A stretch of 17,178 bases of DNA, taken from assembly GCA_030689845.1 (NCBI GenBank), contig JAUYHV010000273.1, positions 1 through 17,178 of the forward strand, read 5' to 3'. Below the pieces are notes generated by a model. The model did no database searches and was not told the DNA's origin. It saw nothing but the letters and a program-made list of their open reading frames with translations. Shown piece after piece: positions 1-7,556 of this stretch; position 1 is the first letter of the stretch, and each line of letters begins with the position of its first letter. Source of the stretch: Dehalococcoidia bacterium. GTDB taxonomy: Bacteria; Chloroflexota; Dehalococcoidia; JACQUA01. A program made the position numbers and the translations under genes.

Positions 1-2
1 GT

Positions 3-605
3 TCACACCCGTTTCATGTTGTAGCTGTCCGTGGTGCGGCAATAGATACCACCGTTGCCCAGCCTGCCGATGATTTTTGCCTTTACCTGGTCTACCTTTC
101 CCCCTGACATTATCTCATCCTTGATGTGCATGACCAGGATCTCCCCGAAAATTATGCTGTTGCGGTGGGGATGGTCGCCCAGTTCCAGGATTTGCACCAG
201 CTTGCACTCCATGCTGATAGGAGACTCGGCAATCCTGGGAGACTTCACCTTGTCGCTTTTCACAGCGGTAAGCCCCGCCTCTTTAATCTCATCAACCCCA
301 TGGGGGTAGTTCGCCCCCGTCAGGTTCATGGCATCCCCAAGCTTTTCATCCACCATGTTGACCACAAAATCACCCGTGGCCTCGATATTCAGCACCGTGT
401 CCTTTTTCTTCCCGCCCCGGCGGGCAATGGACACGACAAGAATCGGAGGTACCGTGGTTACCCGTATAAACGCGCTGAAAGGCGCGGCATTGTAGCGGCC
501 TTCCTCGTCGATAGTCGTTACCCAGGCGATAGGCCTCGGGATTATCAGGCTGGAATAAAAGTCGTGCAGGTCTTTTTTGCGGATTTCTTCCGGTTCAATT
601 CTCAT
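3..605 (-). CDS. Flavin reductase-like / FMN-binding split-barrel protein
   Basis: This 200-residue protein fits the flavin reductase-like domain family (FMN-binding split barrel, DIM6/NTAB type), soluble and cytoplasmic. The N-terminal part has the family's PRPIAWVTT segment (about residues 23-31), then NAAPFSAF (39-46), then a KDTVLNI...GDFVVNMV block (68-85), which together form the flavin-binding barrel. Length is normal for the family and the stop codon is inside the window. The ATG start is strongly supported: GAGGAG lies about 5 nt upstream, inside the last codons of pheT, and only one base separates the pheT stop from this ATG. Translation is therefore probably coupled to pheT. Family members reduce FMN or bind it for partner oxidoreductases; the partner and substrate here are unknown. 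There is no signal peptide or membrane segment. The fold assignment is firm and the exact activity is not. Confidence 0.85.
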   Translation of the reverse strand: MRIEPEEIRKKDLHDFYSSLIIPRPIAWVTTIDEEGRYNAAPFSAFIRVTTVPPILVVSIARRGGKKKDTVLNIEATGDFVVNMVDEKLGDAMNLTGANYPHGVDEIKEAGLTAVKSDKVKSPRIAESPISMECKLVQILELGDHPHRNSIIFGEILVMHIKDEIMSGGKVDQVKAKIIGRLGNGGIYCRTTDSYNMKRV

Positions 606-606
606 A

Positions 607-3009
607 TTAACTCCTCAACGTTGCGCCGTATTGCTGCGCAAGCCTGTCTAAAATATTCTTTTGCGACCAGTTCACTTCCTCGTCGGTAAGGGTCCGCTCG
701 CCGGACTGCCAGGTGACACGCCAGGCCAGGGACCTCTTGCCTTCAGGGACCTTGTTTCCGGAATACACGTCGAAAAGGTCAACCCTCACCACCATGGGTG
801 TGCTTTCTATCAGTTCCTTTATATCCCGGCAGGTAGTCGAGGCATCCACGATTACGGCCAAATCCCTGGTTGCCCCGGGGAACCTGGCAAGGGGCCTGTA
901 TATCTTGCCACTGCCGGTAAACGGCAAAAGAGCTGCCACCGATATTTCAAAAAGGAAAACAGACCCGTCTACTTCGAAAGACCGGGCCACGTCGGGGTGG
1001 ACTTCTCCAATAACACCTGCCGGTGTGTCTTCAACGGTTATCGCCGCGGTGCGTCCGGGCAACATGCCGGTATCTTCACTACCGGTAAAACCGGCTTTCA
1101 ATCCCAGCACCTGGAACAGGTTTTCCACGATCCCCTTGGCGTCATAGAAATCAACAGCTTCGCCGCTGCCGTCCCAGGATATTTCCTGCCTGCGCCCGTA
1201 AAGGATGCCGGACAGCATCTCCCGCTCCTCGGGTAAACCTTTTTCCGCGGGAATAAACACCCTGCCCGCTTCGAATATCCTGATACGGTCTTCGCCGTGC
1301 CTGCGGTTGGAACCCAACACAGCCAGCAGCCCGGGCCTCAAACTGGTCCGCAAGTATTCCTGCTCAAGGGAAAGGGGATTAGCGAGCCTTAAATGGGAAA
1401 TACCGGGCCTGTCTTTACCGGCAAAGACTTTATTTTCCGCTTCCAGATTTGTCAGGGAATAGGTGATTACCTCCTGCATGCCGGAGGCAACCAGGGCATC
1501 GGTTACGCGGTTTTTAAGCTCCAGCAGCGGTTGGGGTTGGTAAGGAGGCAGGGGACTGCTGAGCAAAGTCATGGGGATGCTGTCATAACCGGCTACCCGG
1601 GCAAGTTCCTCGAGAACGTCCACCGGCTGGTTAATGTCGCTCCGCCACCAGGGTGAAGTAACTTTAATGCCGGTTTCACCTTCCTCACCGCATTCAAAAC
1701 CCAGGGATGAAAGAGAGCTGACAATCTCTTCCCTGCCTGTGTCTATGCCCAGGACCCGTTTTACCTCGGACGGAGATATTAATACGGTTTTGGCTTCCTG
1801 CCTGCCGGGGTAAATATCGATAATTCCCGCCGCAACTTCTCCCCCGCAAAGCTCCGCTAATAAATAGGTGGCCCTTTTAATAGCTTCCATGGCATATTCG
1901 GGCCGCAGGCCTTTTTCAAAGCGCATGGACGCCTCGCTACGCAGCCCCAGCCGGATACTGGTCCGCCGGATGCTCACCGGGTTGAAGTTGGCCGACTCCA
2001 GGAGGATAGAAGTCGTTGATTCCGTAACCTCGCTGTTTGCCCCGCCCATGACACCCGCAATGGCCACGGGACCACGGGTATCGGCGATAACCAGGTCGTC
2101 TTTGGTCAGCTTTCTGTCCACGCCGTCCAGGGATTCGATAACCTCTTCGTTTTCGGCCCTCCTGACAATTATTTTCCCGCCCCTGATTTTCCGGCAATCA
2201 AAGGCATGAAGGGGCTGGCCGTATTCCAGCATGACGTAGTTGGTTATGTCAACGATATTACTTATCGGGCGCATACCGTAAGACAGCAAACGCTGCTGCA
2301 TCCAGTATGGAGACGGCCCTGTGCTGACGTTGTTTATCACAGTGGCGCAGTAGCGGGAACACAGGTCGGGGTCGGCTATCTCCACGGCGGCAAACTCCCC
2401 GACAGGAGTTTCCTTTTCAGCGTATTTCGTTTCAGGTAATCTCACCCCGGTTTTTGCCAGGGCGCCGACTTCCCGGGCAACGCCCAGGATGGAAAAACAG
2501 TCGGGACGGTTGGGAGTCACTTCAAGGTCAAGGATGGTATCCCCCAGGAAGCGGTTCAAAGGCAGTCCCAACGGGGCTTCGGGGGGAAGAATCAACACGC
2601 CCTCGTGGTCCTCCGATAACCCCAGTTCCCGCTCGGAGCAGGCCATGCCCCTGGAAACCACGCCCCGGATTTTCGCCTGCTCCAGGACCCTTGTTTTGCC
2701 CGTTCCCGGGTCAAATAATTGCGCTCCAACCCGGGCAAAGGCCACCTTGTCGCCTGCCTTGATGTTCGGAGCGCCGCAGACAACGGTCTCTTTCTCCATG
2801 CCCAGGTCCACTTCCGCCAGTTTCAGCCTGTCGGCATTGGGGTGCTGCTTTATCTCCACCACCTGCCCTATAACCACGTTATCCCAGGGTTTCCCGGTAT
2901 TTTCAATCCCGCCGACCTCTACCCCCGCCATGGTGAGCCGGTGCGCCAGGTCTTTTACCGGCACATCAAAAGGCACGTATTCTTTTAGCCAGTTTACTGA
3001 TACTTTCAT
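607..3009 (-). CDS. pheT: Phenylalanine--tRNA ligase beta subunit
   Basis: PheT is the large subunit of the cytoplasmic (alpha-beta)2 phenylalanyl-tRNA synthetase, which charges tRNA-Phe. At 800 residues it is full length. Visible domains are an N-terminal region starting MKVSVNWLKEYV, an EMAP-type tRNA-binding OB domain (about 40-150, with NADRLKLAEV and VVCGAPN), the B3/B4 editing region (about 205-380, with ISNIVDITNYVMLEYGQPLH), the B5 domain (about 405-475), the catalytic-like core (about 485-690, with ELARVAGYDSIP and LANPLS) and a C-terminal ferredoxin-fold anticodon-binding domain (about 705-800, starting RPLARFPGATRDLAV). The ATG has only a weak upstream SD (AGCAGG). The gap to pheS is 81 nt, longer than the usual near-overlap, and contains a hairpin followed by a T run. 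The 3' end supplies the SD for the next gene. Confidence 0.98.
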   Translation of the reverse strand: MKVSVNWLKEYVPFDVPVKDLAHRLTMAGVEVGGIENTGKPWDNVVIGQVVEIKQHPNADRLKLAEVDLGMEKETVVCGAPNIKAGDKVAFARVGAQLFDPGTGKTRVLEQAKIRGVVSRGMACSERELGLSEDHEGVLILPPEAPLGLPLNRFLGDTILDLEVTPNRPDCFSILGVAREVGALAKTGVRLPETKYAEKETPVGEFAAVEIADPDLCSRYCATVINNVSTGPSPYWMQQRLLSYGMRPISNIVDITNYVMLEYGQPLHAFDCRKIRGGKIIVRRAENEEVIESLDGVDRKLTKDDLVIADTRGPVAIAGVMGGANSEVTESTTSILLESANFNPVSIRRTSIRLGLRSEASMRFEKGLRPEYAMEAIKRATYLLAELCGGEVAAGIIDIYPGRQEAKTVLISPSEVKRVLGIDTGREEIVSSLSSLGFECGEEGETGIKVTSPWWRSDINQPVDVLEELARVAGYDSIPMTLLSSPLPPYQPQPLLELKNRVTDALVASGMQEVITYSLTNLEAENKVFAGKDRPGISHLRLANPLSLEQEYLRTSLRPGLLAVLGSNRRHGEDRIRIFEAGRVFIPAEKGLPEEREMLSGILYGRRQEISWDGSGEAVDFYDAKGIVENLFQVLGLKAGFTGSEDTGMLPGRTAAITVEDTPAGVIGEVHPDVARSFEVDGSVFLFEISVAALLPFTGSGKIYRPLARFPGATRDLAVIVDASTTCRDIKELIESTPMVVRVDLFDVYSGNKVPEGKRSLAWRVTWQSGERTLTDEEVNWSQKNILDRLAQQYGATLRS

Positions 3010-3053
3010 GAGCCTGCTTATTTAACTTAAGATTAATACCAATAGTAAAAAAA

Positions 3054-3077
3054 CTTTAGAGCGGCATCGTCCCGCCC
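3054..3077 (-). terminator. Weak hairpin plus T run between pheS and pheT
   Basis: Read on the minus strand, a 6-bp stem (GGGCGG at 3077-3072 with CCGCTC at 3064-3059, one G-T pair) encloses a 7-nt loop. Five nt further on is a run of seven T (3053-3047). This resembles an attenuator or weak intrinsic terminator in the 81-nt pheS-pheT spacer. The stem is short and the T run is offset, so it may only tune pheT expression or be incidental. Confidence 0.3.
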
Positions 3078-3090
3078 CGGTACCCTGAAG

Positions 3091-4137
3091 CTAAAACTGC
3101 CTCAAAAACCGGAGGTCGTTACCGTAAAAAAGCCTGATGTCCTCGATGCCGTAACGCAGGATGGGTATCCGCTCCACCCCCATGCCGAAGGCAAAACCCG
3201 TGTATACATCGGGGTCATAGTTCACGTGCCTCAGCACATCCGGGTGCACCATGCCGGCCCCCAGGATTTCTATCCAGCCGGTATTACTGCACAGGCGGCA
3301 GCCTTTTCCGGCGCATACGAAGCAGTCTATAGCCATTTCGACACCCGGCTCCACGAAAGGGAAATAGTCGCAACGGAAGCGGGCTTTACGTTCAGGCCCG
3401 AAAAGACGCCGGGCGAATTCATAAAGGCAGCCTTTGAGGTCCCCGAAAGTCACCCCTTTGTCAACGGCCAGACCCTCGACCTGGTAAAACATCGACTCGT
3501 GGGTAGCATCGGTTGCCTCGTACCGGTAGACCTTACCGGGAACGACAACCCTGATTGGAGGCGTGGTTTTTTCCATGACCCTTATCTGCATGGGAGAAGT
3601 GTGGGTGCGAAGAAGAGTCGTCCTTTCCCCGTTTTCATCTTTCCTGTCTATCCAGAAAGTGTCCCACATGTCCCGGGCGGGATGGTCCTTGGGAATATTC
3701 AGGGCTTCGAAATTATAGTAGTCCGTTTCCACCTCGGGCCCTTCCACCACCTGAAACCCCATGGCCGAGAATATGTCGCATATTTGCCTTACTATCCGGG
3801 TTGTCGGGTGCAACCTGCCCTGGGCGACGGGACGGCCCGGCAGGGTAACATCCAGACGGCCTTTTTCCTGGAGCGTAGTAACCGCTGAGGAATAAAGGGA
3901 TAAACGTTTCTGTTCTACGTTGCTTTCAAACAGGAGCTTCAGGTCGTTGGACATGGCGCCGACAAGGCGCCTTTCCTCAATGGGGAGGGAGGCCAGACCC
4001 CGTAAAACCTGGTTCAGCGGGCTTTTCTTCCCGAGGTAAAACACCCTCCATTTTTCCAGGCCCTGGTCATCATCGACATCCTTTAGCTGCTCCAGCGCCC
4101 TGTTTTTTAGCTCTTCCAGGTCTTTCTTTATGTCCAA
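3091..4137 (-). CDS. pheS: Phenylalanine--tRNA ligase alpha subunit
   Basis: PheS is the catalytic subunit of phenylalanyl-tRNA synthetase; it activates phenylalanine and joins it to tRNA-Phe together with PheT. The 348 residues match the family length. The N-terminal about 90 residues are helical (coiled-coil, with WRVFYLGKKSPL). The class II core follows, with motif 2 around GKVYRYEATDATHESMFYQ and motif 3 at GFAFGMGVERIPILRYG near the C terminus, ending in the typical NDLRFLRQF. A Cys-rich insert (CFVCAGKGCRLC) as in other Firmicutes PheS is present. The start codon is TTG: an in-frame TAA lies 12 nt upstream and there is no earlier ATG or GTG, nor a usable internal ATG before the core. 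No clear SD precedes it and no T-box leader fits in the 47-nt upstream gap, so it probably depends on upstream transcription. Confidence 0.97.
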   Translation of the reverse strand: MDIKKDLEELKNRALEQLKDVDDDQGLEKWRVFYLGKKSPLNQVLRGLASLPIEERRLVGAMSNDLKLLFESNVEQKRLSLYSSAVTTLQEKGRLDVTLPGRPVAQGRLHPTTRIVRQICDIFSAMGFQVVEGPEVETDYYNFEALNIPKDHPARDMWDTFWIDRKDENGERTTLLRTHTSPMQIRVMEKTTPPIRVVVPGKVYRYEATDATHESMFYQVEGLAVDKGVTFGDLKGCLYEFARRLFGPERKARFRCDYFPFVEPGVEMAIDCFVCAGKGCRLCSNTGWIEILGAGMVHPDVLRHVNYDPDVYTGFAFGMGVERIPILRYGIEDIRLFYGNDLRFLRQF

Positions 4138-4184
4138 GATTTCAGTTTACCAATCTTAATCAAATTAATTTGTTCCAAGCTTAA

Positions 4185-4829
4185 TTAAATAAGGTATTTT
4201 GATCTATCTTTGCCTAAAATATTTTTTAAAAGCTTCTCCCCGGCTAAATCCAGCACCATGAAACCAAGGGTGTATGATTTTTCCTGGTTAGATAATTTTT
4301 TTTGACTTTCGAGTTCACTGATTTTACTACCCAGTTTTTCTTCTTCTCTCTCGGAGAGGCTTTGCATGGATTTCATTAACATGGTGGGAATATAAATTTT
4401 CACCTTGTCAAAATCCACGCCATCCATGGTATCCCTGACCACGTTACAGCGTTCCAGGGCCCGCTGACGGTCGATCTGCCTGTCCATAAAGTTCAACCAG
4501 GTATCTACCATAAAGTCCGGCCCGACGGATATTTTTTCTCCCGTCCCGGACTTCAGATTGAACAGCTTCGTCCGGATAAATACCATGGCGCCTAATCCGG
4601 CATAGGTGGCAAATTTAAAACTGTCGAAAGGGGACGAATCGGCTTTCACAATGTTTGCCAGGAGCATCACCCCGAAAGCCGAGGCGGAAAGCAACCCGTT
4701 GGATAACATGTAAATGATACCCCAGCGGGAGCAAACGGCTTGCCACGGTTCGTCTTTGTAGCGGCTGATTATTTCAGCCGTAGCCAGCAATATTCCTATT
4801 AAAGCGGCAATTGCGTAAAATAAAAACAT
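4185..4829 (-). CDS. Unrecognised three-TM membrane protein with coiled-coil tail
   Basis: I do not recognise this 214-residue protein. Three hydrophobic segments are visible at about residues 3-22, 36-60 and 71-87, followed by a hydrophilic C-terminal half of about 125 residues. That half contains an acidic/basic heptad-like stretch (about 138-165, rich in E, K, S and L) that could form a coiled coil. It ends in GKDRSKYLI. The ATG has GGAAG about 7 nt upstream. The gene follows the winged-helix gene by 31 nt and precedes pheS by 47 nt, so it probably shares a transcript with one or both. The DNA at its 3' end is AT-rich compared with neighbours. The role is unknown; a membrane-anchored partner of the adjacent predicted regulator is one possibility, inferred from position only. 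Confidence 0.75.
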   Translation of the reverse strand: MFLFYAIAALIGILLATAEIISRYKDEPWQAVCSRWGIIYMLSNGLLSASAFGVMLLANIVKADSSPFDSFKFATYAGLGAMVFIRTKLFNLKSGTGEKISVGPDFMVDTWLNFMDRQIDRQRALERCNVVRDTMDGVDFDKVKIYIPTMLMKSMQSLSEREEEKLGSKISELESQKKLSNQEKSYTLGFMVLDLAGEKLLKNILGKDRSKYLI

Positions 4830-4860
4830 GTGATTCTTCCCCCGTTTTCCCTGATGGAAG

Positions 4861-5178
4861 CTACGATTCTATATAGACTTTACCCCTGGGCGTCAACGAC
4901 ACCAGGTCGTTGCCCCCATCCCCGGGAGTTACTTTTACAAGTTTTTTTTCAGCCAGTTCCAGGGTTAACTGGGTTACTCTCTGGGGATAGGTCATCAGGC
5001 GGGAAGTAATTTCGAACACCGTCATATCTTTTCCCCCGGTTTTGGCAAAAAGGTTCAATAGGTCCGTGGCATCAGGTTCCTTTTCGGGTCCCGGAAACCT
5101 TTGCTCCGCTTGTTTTTGAATTTGTTTCTGTTCGTAGCCCCTGAAGAAAGCGTCCAGGGACGGAATCTCTTTTTCCAT
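4861..5178 (-). CDS. Small winged-helix domain protein
   Basis: This 105-residue protein has a polar, Gln- and Lys-rich N-terminal half (about 1-45) and a C-terminal half that reads as a winged helix-turn-helix. A helix at about 52-62 (TVFEITSRLM) is followed by a turn and recognition-type helix at about 65-80 (RVTQLTLELAEKKLV), then a wing with LVSLTPRGKVYIES at 92-105. That closing pattern is common in small MarR/PadR-like or HTH-only proteins. No ligand or metal motif is visible. The ATG has AGGAG 7-8 nt upstream, and the gene sits 31 nt before the three-TM membrane protein gene, so the two look like one unit. DNA binding is inferred from the fold pattern. It could also be a protein-protein wHTH; no specific family is recognised. 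Confidence 0.75.
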   Translation of the reverse strand: MEKEIPSLDAFFRGYEQKQIQKQAEQRFPGPEKEPDATDLLNLFAKTGGKDMTVFEITSRLMTYPQRVTQLTLELAEKKLVKVTPGDGGNDLVSLTPRGKVYIES

Positions 5179-5207
5179 GACTTAACTCCTAAATAATATG
5201 CAACCAA

Positions 5208-5213
5208 ATTATA
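5208..5213 (-). promoter_or_regulatory. Candidate -10 box for the winged-helix gene
   Basis: On the minus strand a perfect TATAAT lies 30 nt before the ATG of the winged-helix gene, in a locally AT-rich stretch. No good -35 hexamer is found at 16-18 nt spacing, so this is only a candidate. The rest of the 158-nt gap (5179-5336) shows no convincing terminator and no T-box motif. Confidence 0.3.
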
Positions 5214-5336
5214 TTAAAGATGCCTCAAAGAGCTTCTCTTCTTTTCGGGAGACCCTTTAAACCCGGCAACTTAACCGTATTTTACCAAATCGGCTTCTTT
5301 TTTGTTAATCGCTGCGCATTTAAACCTGGATTACCG

Positions 5337-6578
5337 TTAGTACCTCCCGGCAACCAGTATCTCTTCTCTCGGAAAGTGGTCCAGTAGTTCCGCTCCGTTT
5401 TCTGTGACCAGAATCATGTTTTCCAGCCTCACCCCGCCGACCCTGGTTTCCCCCTCCCTGCTTTCCACCGCGAAGGTCATCCCCGGTTGAAATACCTGGG
5501 GATGGGCTAAAGACCACTGCCTGTTGATAACCGGCAGTTCATACGAGCCGATACCGATTCCGTGGCCTATTTCCATAGTCAGGACCTCCGCTTCCTCCTT
5601 GTATCCCCAGTGGCTGGCCGGAGGAAAATGTTTGGCGGCGTCAGCCGTTGTCGCCCCGGGCTTAACGGAGTCTATTATGTTATTTAACCTCTCCAAAAGG
5701 GTCTTGTACCAGTCTTTTTCCTTGTCGGTCGGGTTCCTGCCGGCGACAAAGGTACGATAGTTACAACTGCCGTATCCCATGTACCTCACACCGCACATGG
5801 CGGCGTAAACCAGGTCGCCGGTCTGGATGATCCTGCCCGCCCTTTCGAAACCCCGGTCGAAAGAAACGGGGCCAGACCTGATGCCTATCGGAGGAACGAT
5901 TTCCGCCCCTGCCTGGTATAAAGCATTGATAGCAACGAGGGAAAGGTCGGCATCGGTTGTTCCCGGTTTCATGTTTTCCCAGAGTTTATACCAGGCGGCT
6001 TCGCAAATGGCAGCCACCATTTTCAGGCAATTTATCTCGTCTATGGTCTTAATTACCCTGGCCTCCCGCATCGGGGAAACCCCGTCGGCCAGCTTGATTC
6101 CCTTTTGAGTAAGGGCTTCCCTGGCGGCGCCGTCAAAACCTATAACCCCCAGCTTCTCCCCGCCCAGTCCCCTTTCGCAGAGCTCCTGGTATATTTCGGA
6201 GGCGAACAACGCCGCTTCCTCTTTCACTGCCTCGGGTCCGCATATACCGCCCAACCACGCCCTGGCAATCCTCCAGTGCTTTATCCAGGGAGCCTGGTCA
6301 GGCATCTGGCGGACCCATCCGGCATGGGCGAAAACAACGGGGTCGTCTTCGGCAAAAAAGAGGATGTACCAGAGTTGCGGTGTAAATTCCGCTCCTCTCA
6401 GTCCAGTCAGGTAGCGGTTGTTATCCGAACCCGTGGAAAGAATAACGGACAAACCATGTTTCTTCATGATTTGCCGCATCCTGGCAGCCCTTTCATCCCG
6501 CAAGCGGCTGGTGTTGATCCTTTCCTGCCAGTCTGCCTGGGTAGTTCCGAAAGTAAGTTTCGATGCCATCTTTACCAT
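5337..6578 (-). CDS. M24-family (creatinase/Xaa-Pro peptidase fold) protein lacking the metal aspartates
   Basis: This 413-residue protein has a creatinase-type N-terminal domain (about 20-170, with STGSDNNRYLTGLRG near 48-62) and a C-terminal pita-bread M24 domain (about 175-405). Of the five metal ligands of aminopeptidase P and prolidase, the His (H339, in IGHGIG) and two Glu (E372 in FAVES, E386 in VRLEN) are present. The two Asp positions are not: the first falls at A260/M261 in DLVYAAMCG and the second at C272 in GYGSCNYRTF. Creatinase also lacks metal at these positions, so a metal-free hydrolase of C-N bonds is more likely than a peptidase. The creatinase catalytic His is not obvious around residues 236-250 (GPVSFDRG). 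The start is an ATG with AAAGGAG 7 nt upstream. It follows the SDR gene by 47 nt in the same direction and probably belongs to the same catabolic unit. Substrate unknown. Confidence 0.85.
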   Translation of the reverse strand: MVKMASKLTFGTTQADWQERINTSRLRDERAARMRQIMKKHGLSVILSTGSDNNRYLTGLRGAEFTPQLWYILFFAEDDPVVFAHAGWVRQMPDQAPWIKHWRIARAWLGGICGPEAVKEEAALFASEIYQELCERGLGGEKLGVIGFDGAAREALTQKGIKLADGVSPMREARVIKTIDEINCLKMVAAICEAAWYKLWENMKPGTTDADLSLVAINALYQAGAEIVPPIGIRSGPVSFDRGFERAGRIIQTGDLVYAAMCGVRYMGYGSCNYRTFVAGRNPTDKEKDWYKTLLERLNNIIDSVKPGATTADAAKHFPPASHWGYKEEAEVLTMEIGHGIGIGSYELPVINRQWSLAHPQVFQPGMTFAVESREGETRVGGVRLENMILVTENGAELLDHFPREEILVAGRY

Positions 6579-6625
6579 AATCTACTCCTTTTTCCCGGTC
6601 TTATCTTTTTTATTTATAAATATTA

Positions 6626-7402
6626 CTATGCCTTCTTCCATTCCACCACGTAAACGGAATTGTCTATCCCGTGCGCCTTGTTCCACTCGGTAGCCGTGAC
6701 AGACTGTCCTGTGATACCCGCTGCCTCATCGGATGCCAGGTAGACTATGGCCTCCCTGATAACCGAAGGTAAAAGCAGTTCGCTCAAATCCGTTCTCTGC
6801 CTGGCAAGGACGGGAGGCGTAGCCATTATACCGCCGGGGGCCAGGGAATTCACTCTTATGTTGTGGGGAGCAACTTCCTGGGCAAGCACCTGGGTAAGAG
6901 CCTCGATGCCAAACTTTGATACGCTGTAGGCCGCATATGTGGCGATCCCCTTCTTACCCATCCCGGAAGATATGTTTATAATATTGCCTCTTTTTTGACG
7001 GATCATGGGGTCAAGGACGGCCCGGGAACACAAAAATGCCCCGGTTAAATTTATGTCGAGAACGTTTTGCCACGCCTTTAAAGTCAACTCTTTCACCGGG
7101 CCCCAACCCTGGTGTGTCCCGAAACCGACCCCCGCATTGTTTACCAGGATGTCCACCCGGCCGTATTTTTCCAGCACCTTATTTACTACCCCGGCCACCT
7201 CACCTTCTTTGGAGATGTCGGCTTTAATAGGAAGGGCTTCAGCTTTTGATTTTTTTAACTCACCCGCTACCTCCCTGAGATTACTCCAGTTAATATCCAC
7301 CAGCGCCTGGATGGCGCCTTCCCGGGCAAAAGCGCCGGCAATTTCCCGGCCCAGGCCGCCGCCGCCCCCGGTGATTATGGCTACCTTGTCCTTTAGTTTC
7401 AT
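6626..7402 (-). CDS. SDR-family NAD(P)-dependent oxidoreductase
   Basis: This 258-residue classical short-chain dehydrogenase/reductase is cytosolic. The nucleotide-binding glycine motif TGGGGGLG is at 11-18. An acidic residue (D36) ends the second strand, which usually favours NAD(H). NNAG is at 88-91. The catalytic set is Ser at 145/146 (NIINISS), Tyr159 and Lys163 (YSVSK). Family members interconvert alcohols and ketones. The C terminus (after about 235) differs from FabG-like enzymes, which usually end in a G-rich QxxxVDGG segment; here it reads TGQSVTATEWNKAHG. The ATG has AAGGAG 6 nt upstream. It sits between the NrfD gene (154 nt upstream) and the M24 gene (47 nt downstream). Substrate unknown, but it is likely a step in the same pathway. 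Confidence 0.92.
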   Translation of the reverse strand: MKLKDKVAIITGGGGGLGREIAGAFAREGAIQALVDINWSNLREVAGELKKSKAEALPIKADISKEGEVAGVVNKVLEKYGRVDILVNNAGVGFGTHQGWGPVKELTLKAWQNVLDINLTGAFLCSRAVLDPMIRQKRGNIINISSGMGKKGIATYAAYSVSKFGIEALTQVLAQEVAPHNIRVNSLAPGGIMATPPVLARQRTDLSELLLPSVIREAIVYLASDEAAGITGQSVTATEWNKAHGIDNSVYVVEWKKA

Positions 7403-7481
7403 CCTGTCTCCTTCTCTCGGGCACTTCGTCCGGTAATTTTGATTCCGCAGCCGGTTAAAAAGGTAACGCTTCAGAGCTCAG

Positions 7482-7490
7482 CTTATAACA
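7482..7490 (-). promoter_or_regulatory. Candidate extended -10 promoter before the SDR/M24 pair
   Basis: The minus strand reads TGTTATAAG here, matching the extended -10 form TGnTATAAT with one mismatch, about 80 nt before the SDR ATG and after the NrfD stop codon. No good -35 is seen at normal spacing, which extended -10 promoters tolerate. If real, it would let the SDR and M24 genes be transcribed apart from the Mo complex genes. Confidence 0.3.
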
Positions 7491-7556
7491 GTTGGCCCTT
7501 AAACAATTTTGTTAGAATTTCACATCCCCGGATACTTTTACACAGCTAAAAACAGG

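Noticed and set aside
126..689. Open frame of 187 codons on the plus strand
   Set aside because: It lies antisense to the flavin-reductase-like gene and the end of pheT, its translation has no recognisable domain, and it has no SD; it is a shadow of the real genes.
2489..3025. Open frame of 178 codons on the plus strand
   Set aside because: Antisense to the conserved N-terminal part of pheT, with Ser/Pro/Arg-rich low-complexity translation typical of a shadow frame.
5179..5336. Possible T-box or riboswitch leader
   Set aside because: No T-box consensus (GGTGG...ACC-type), specifier stem or antiterminator seen on the minus strand; only a candidate -10 was found.
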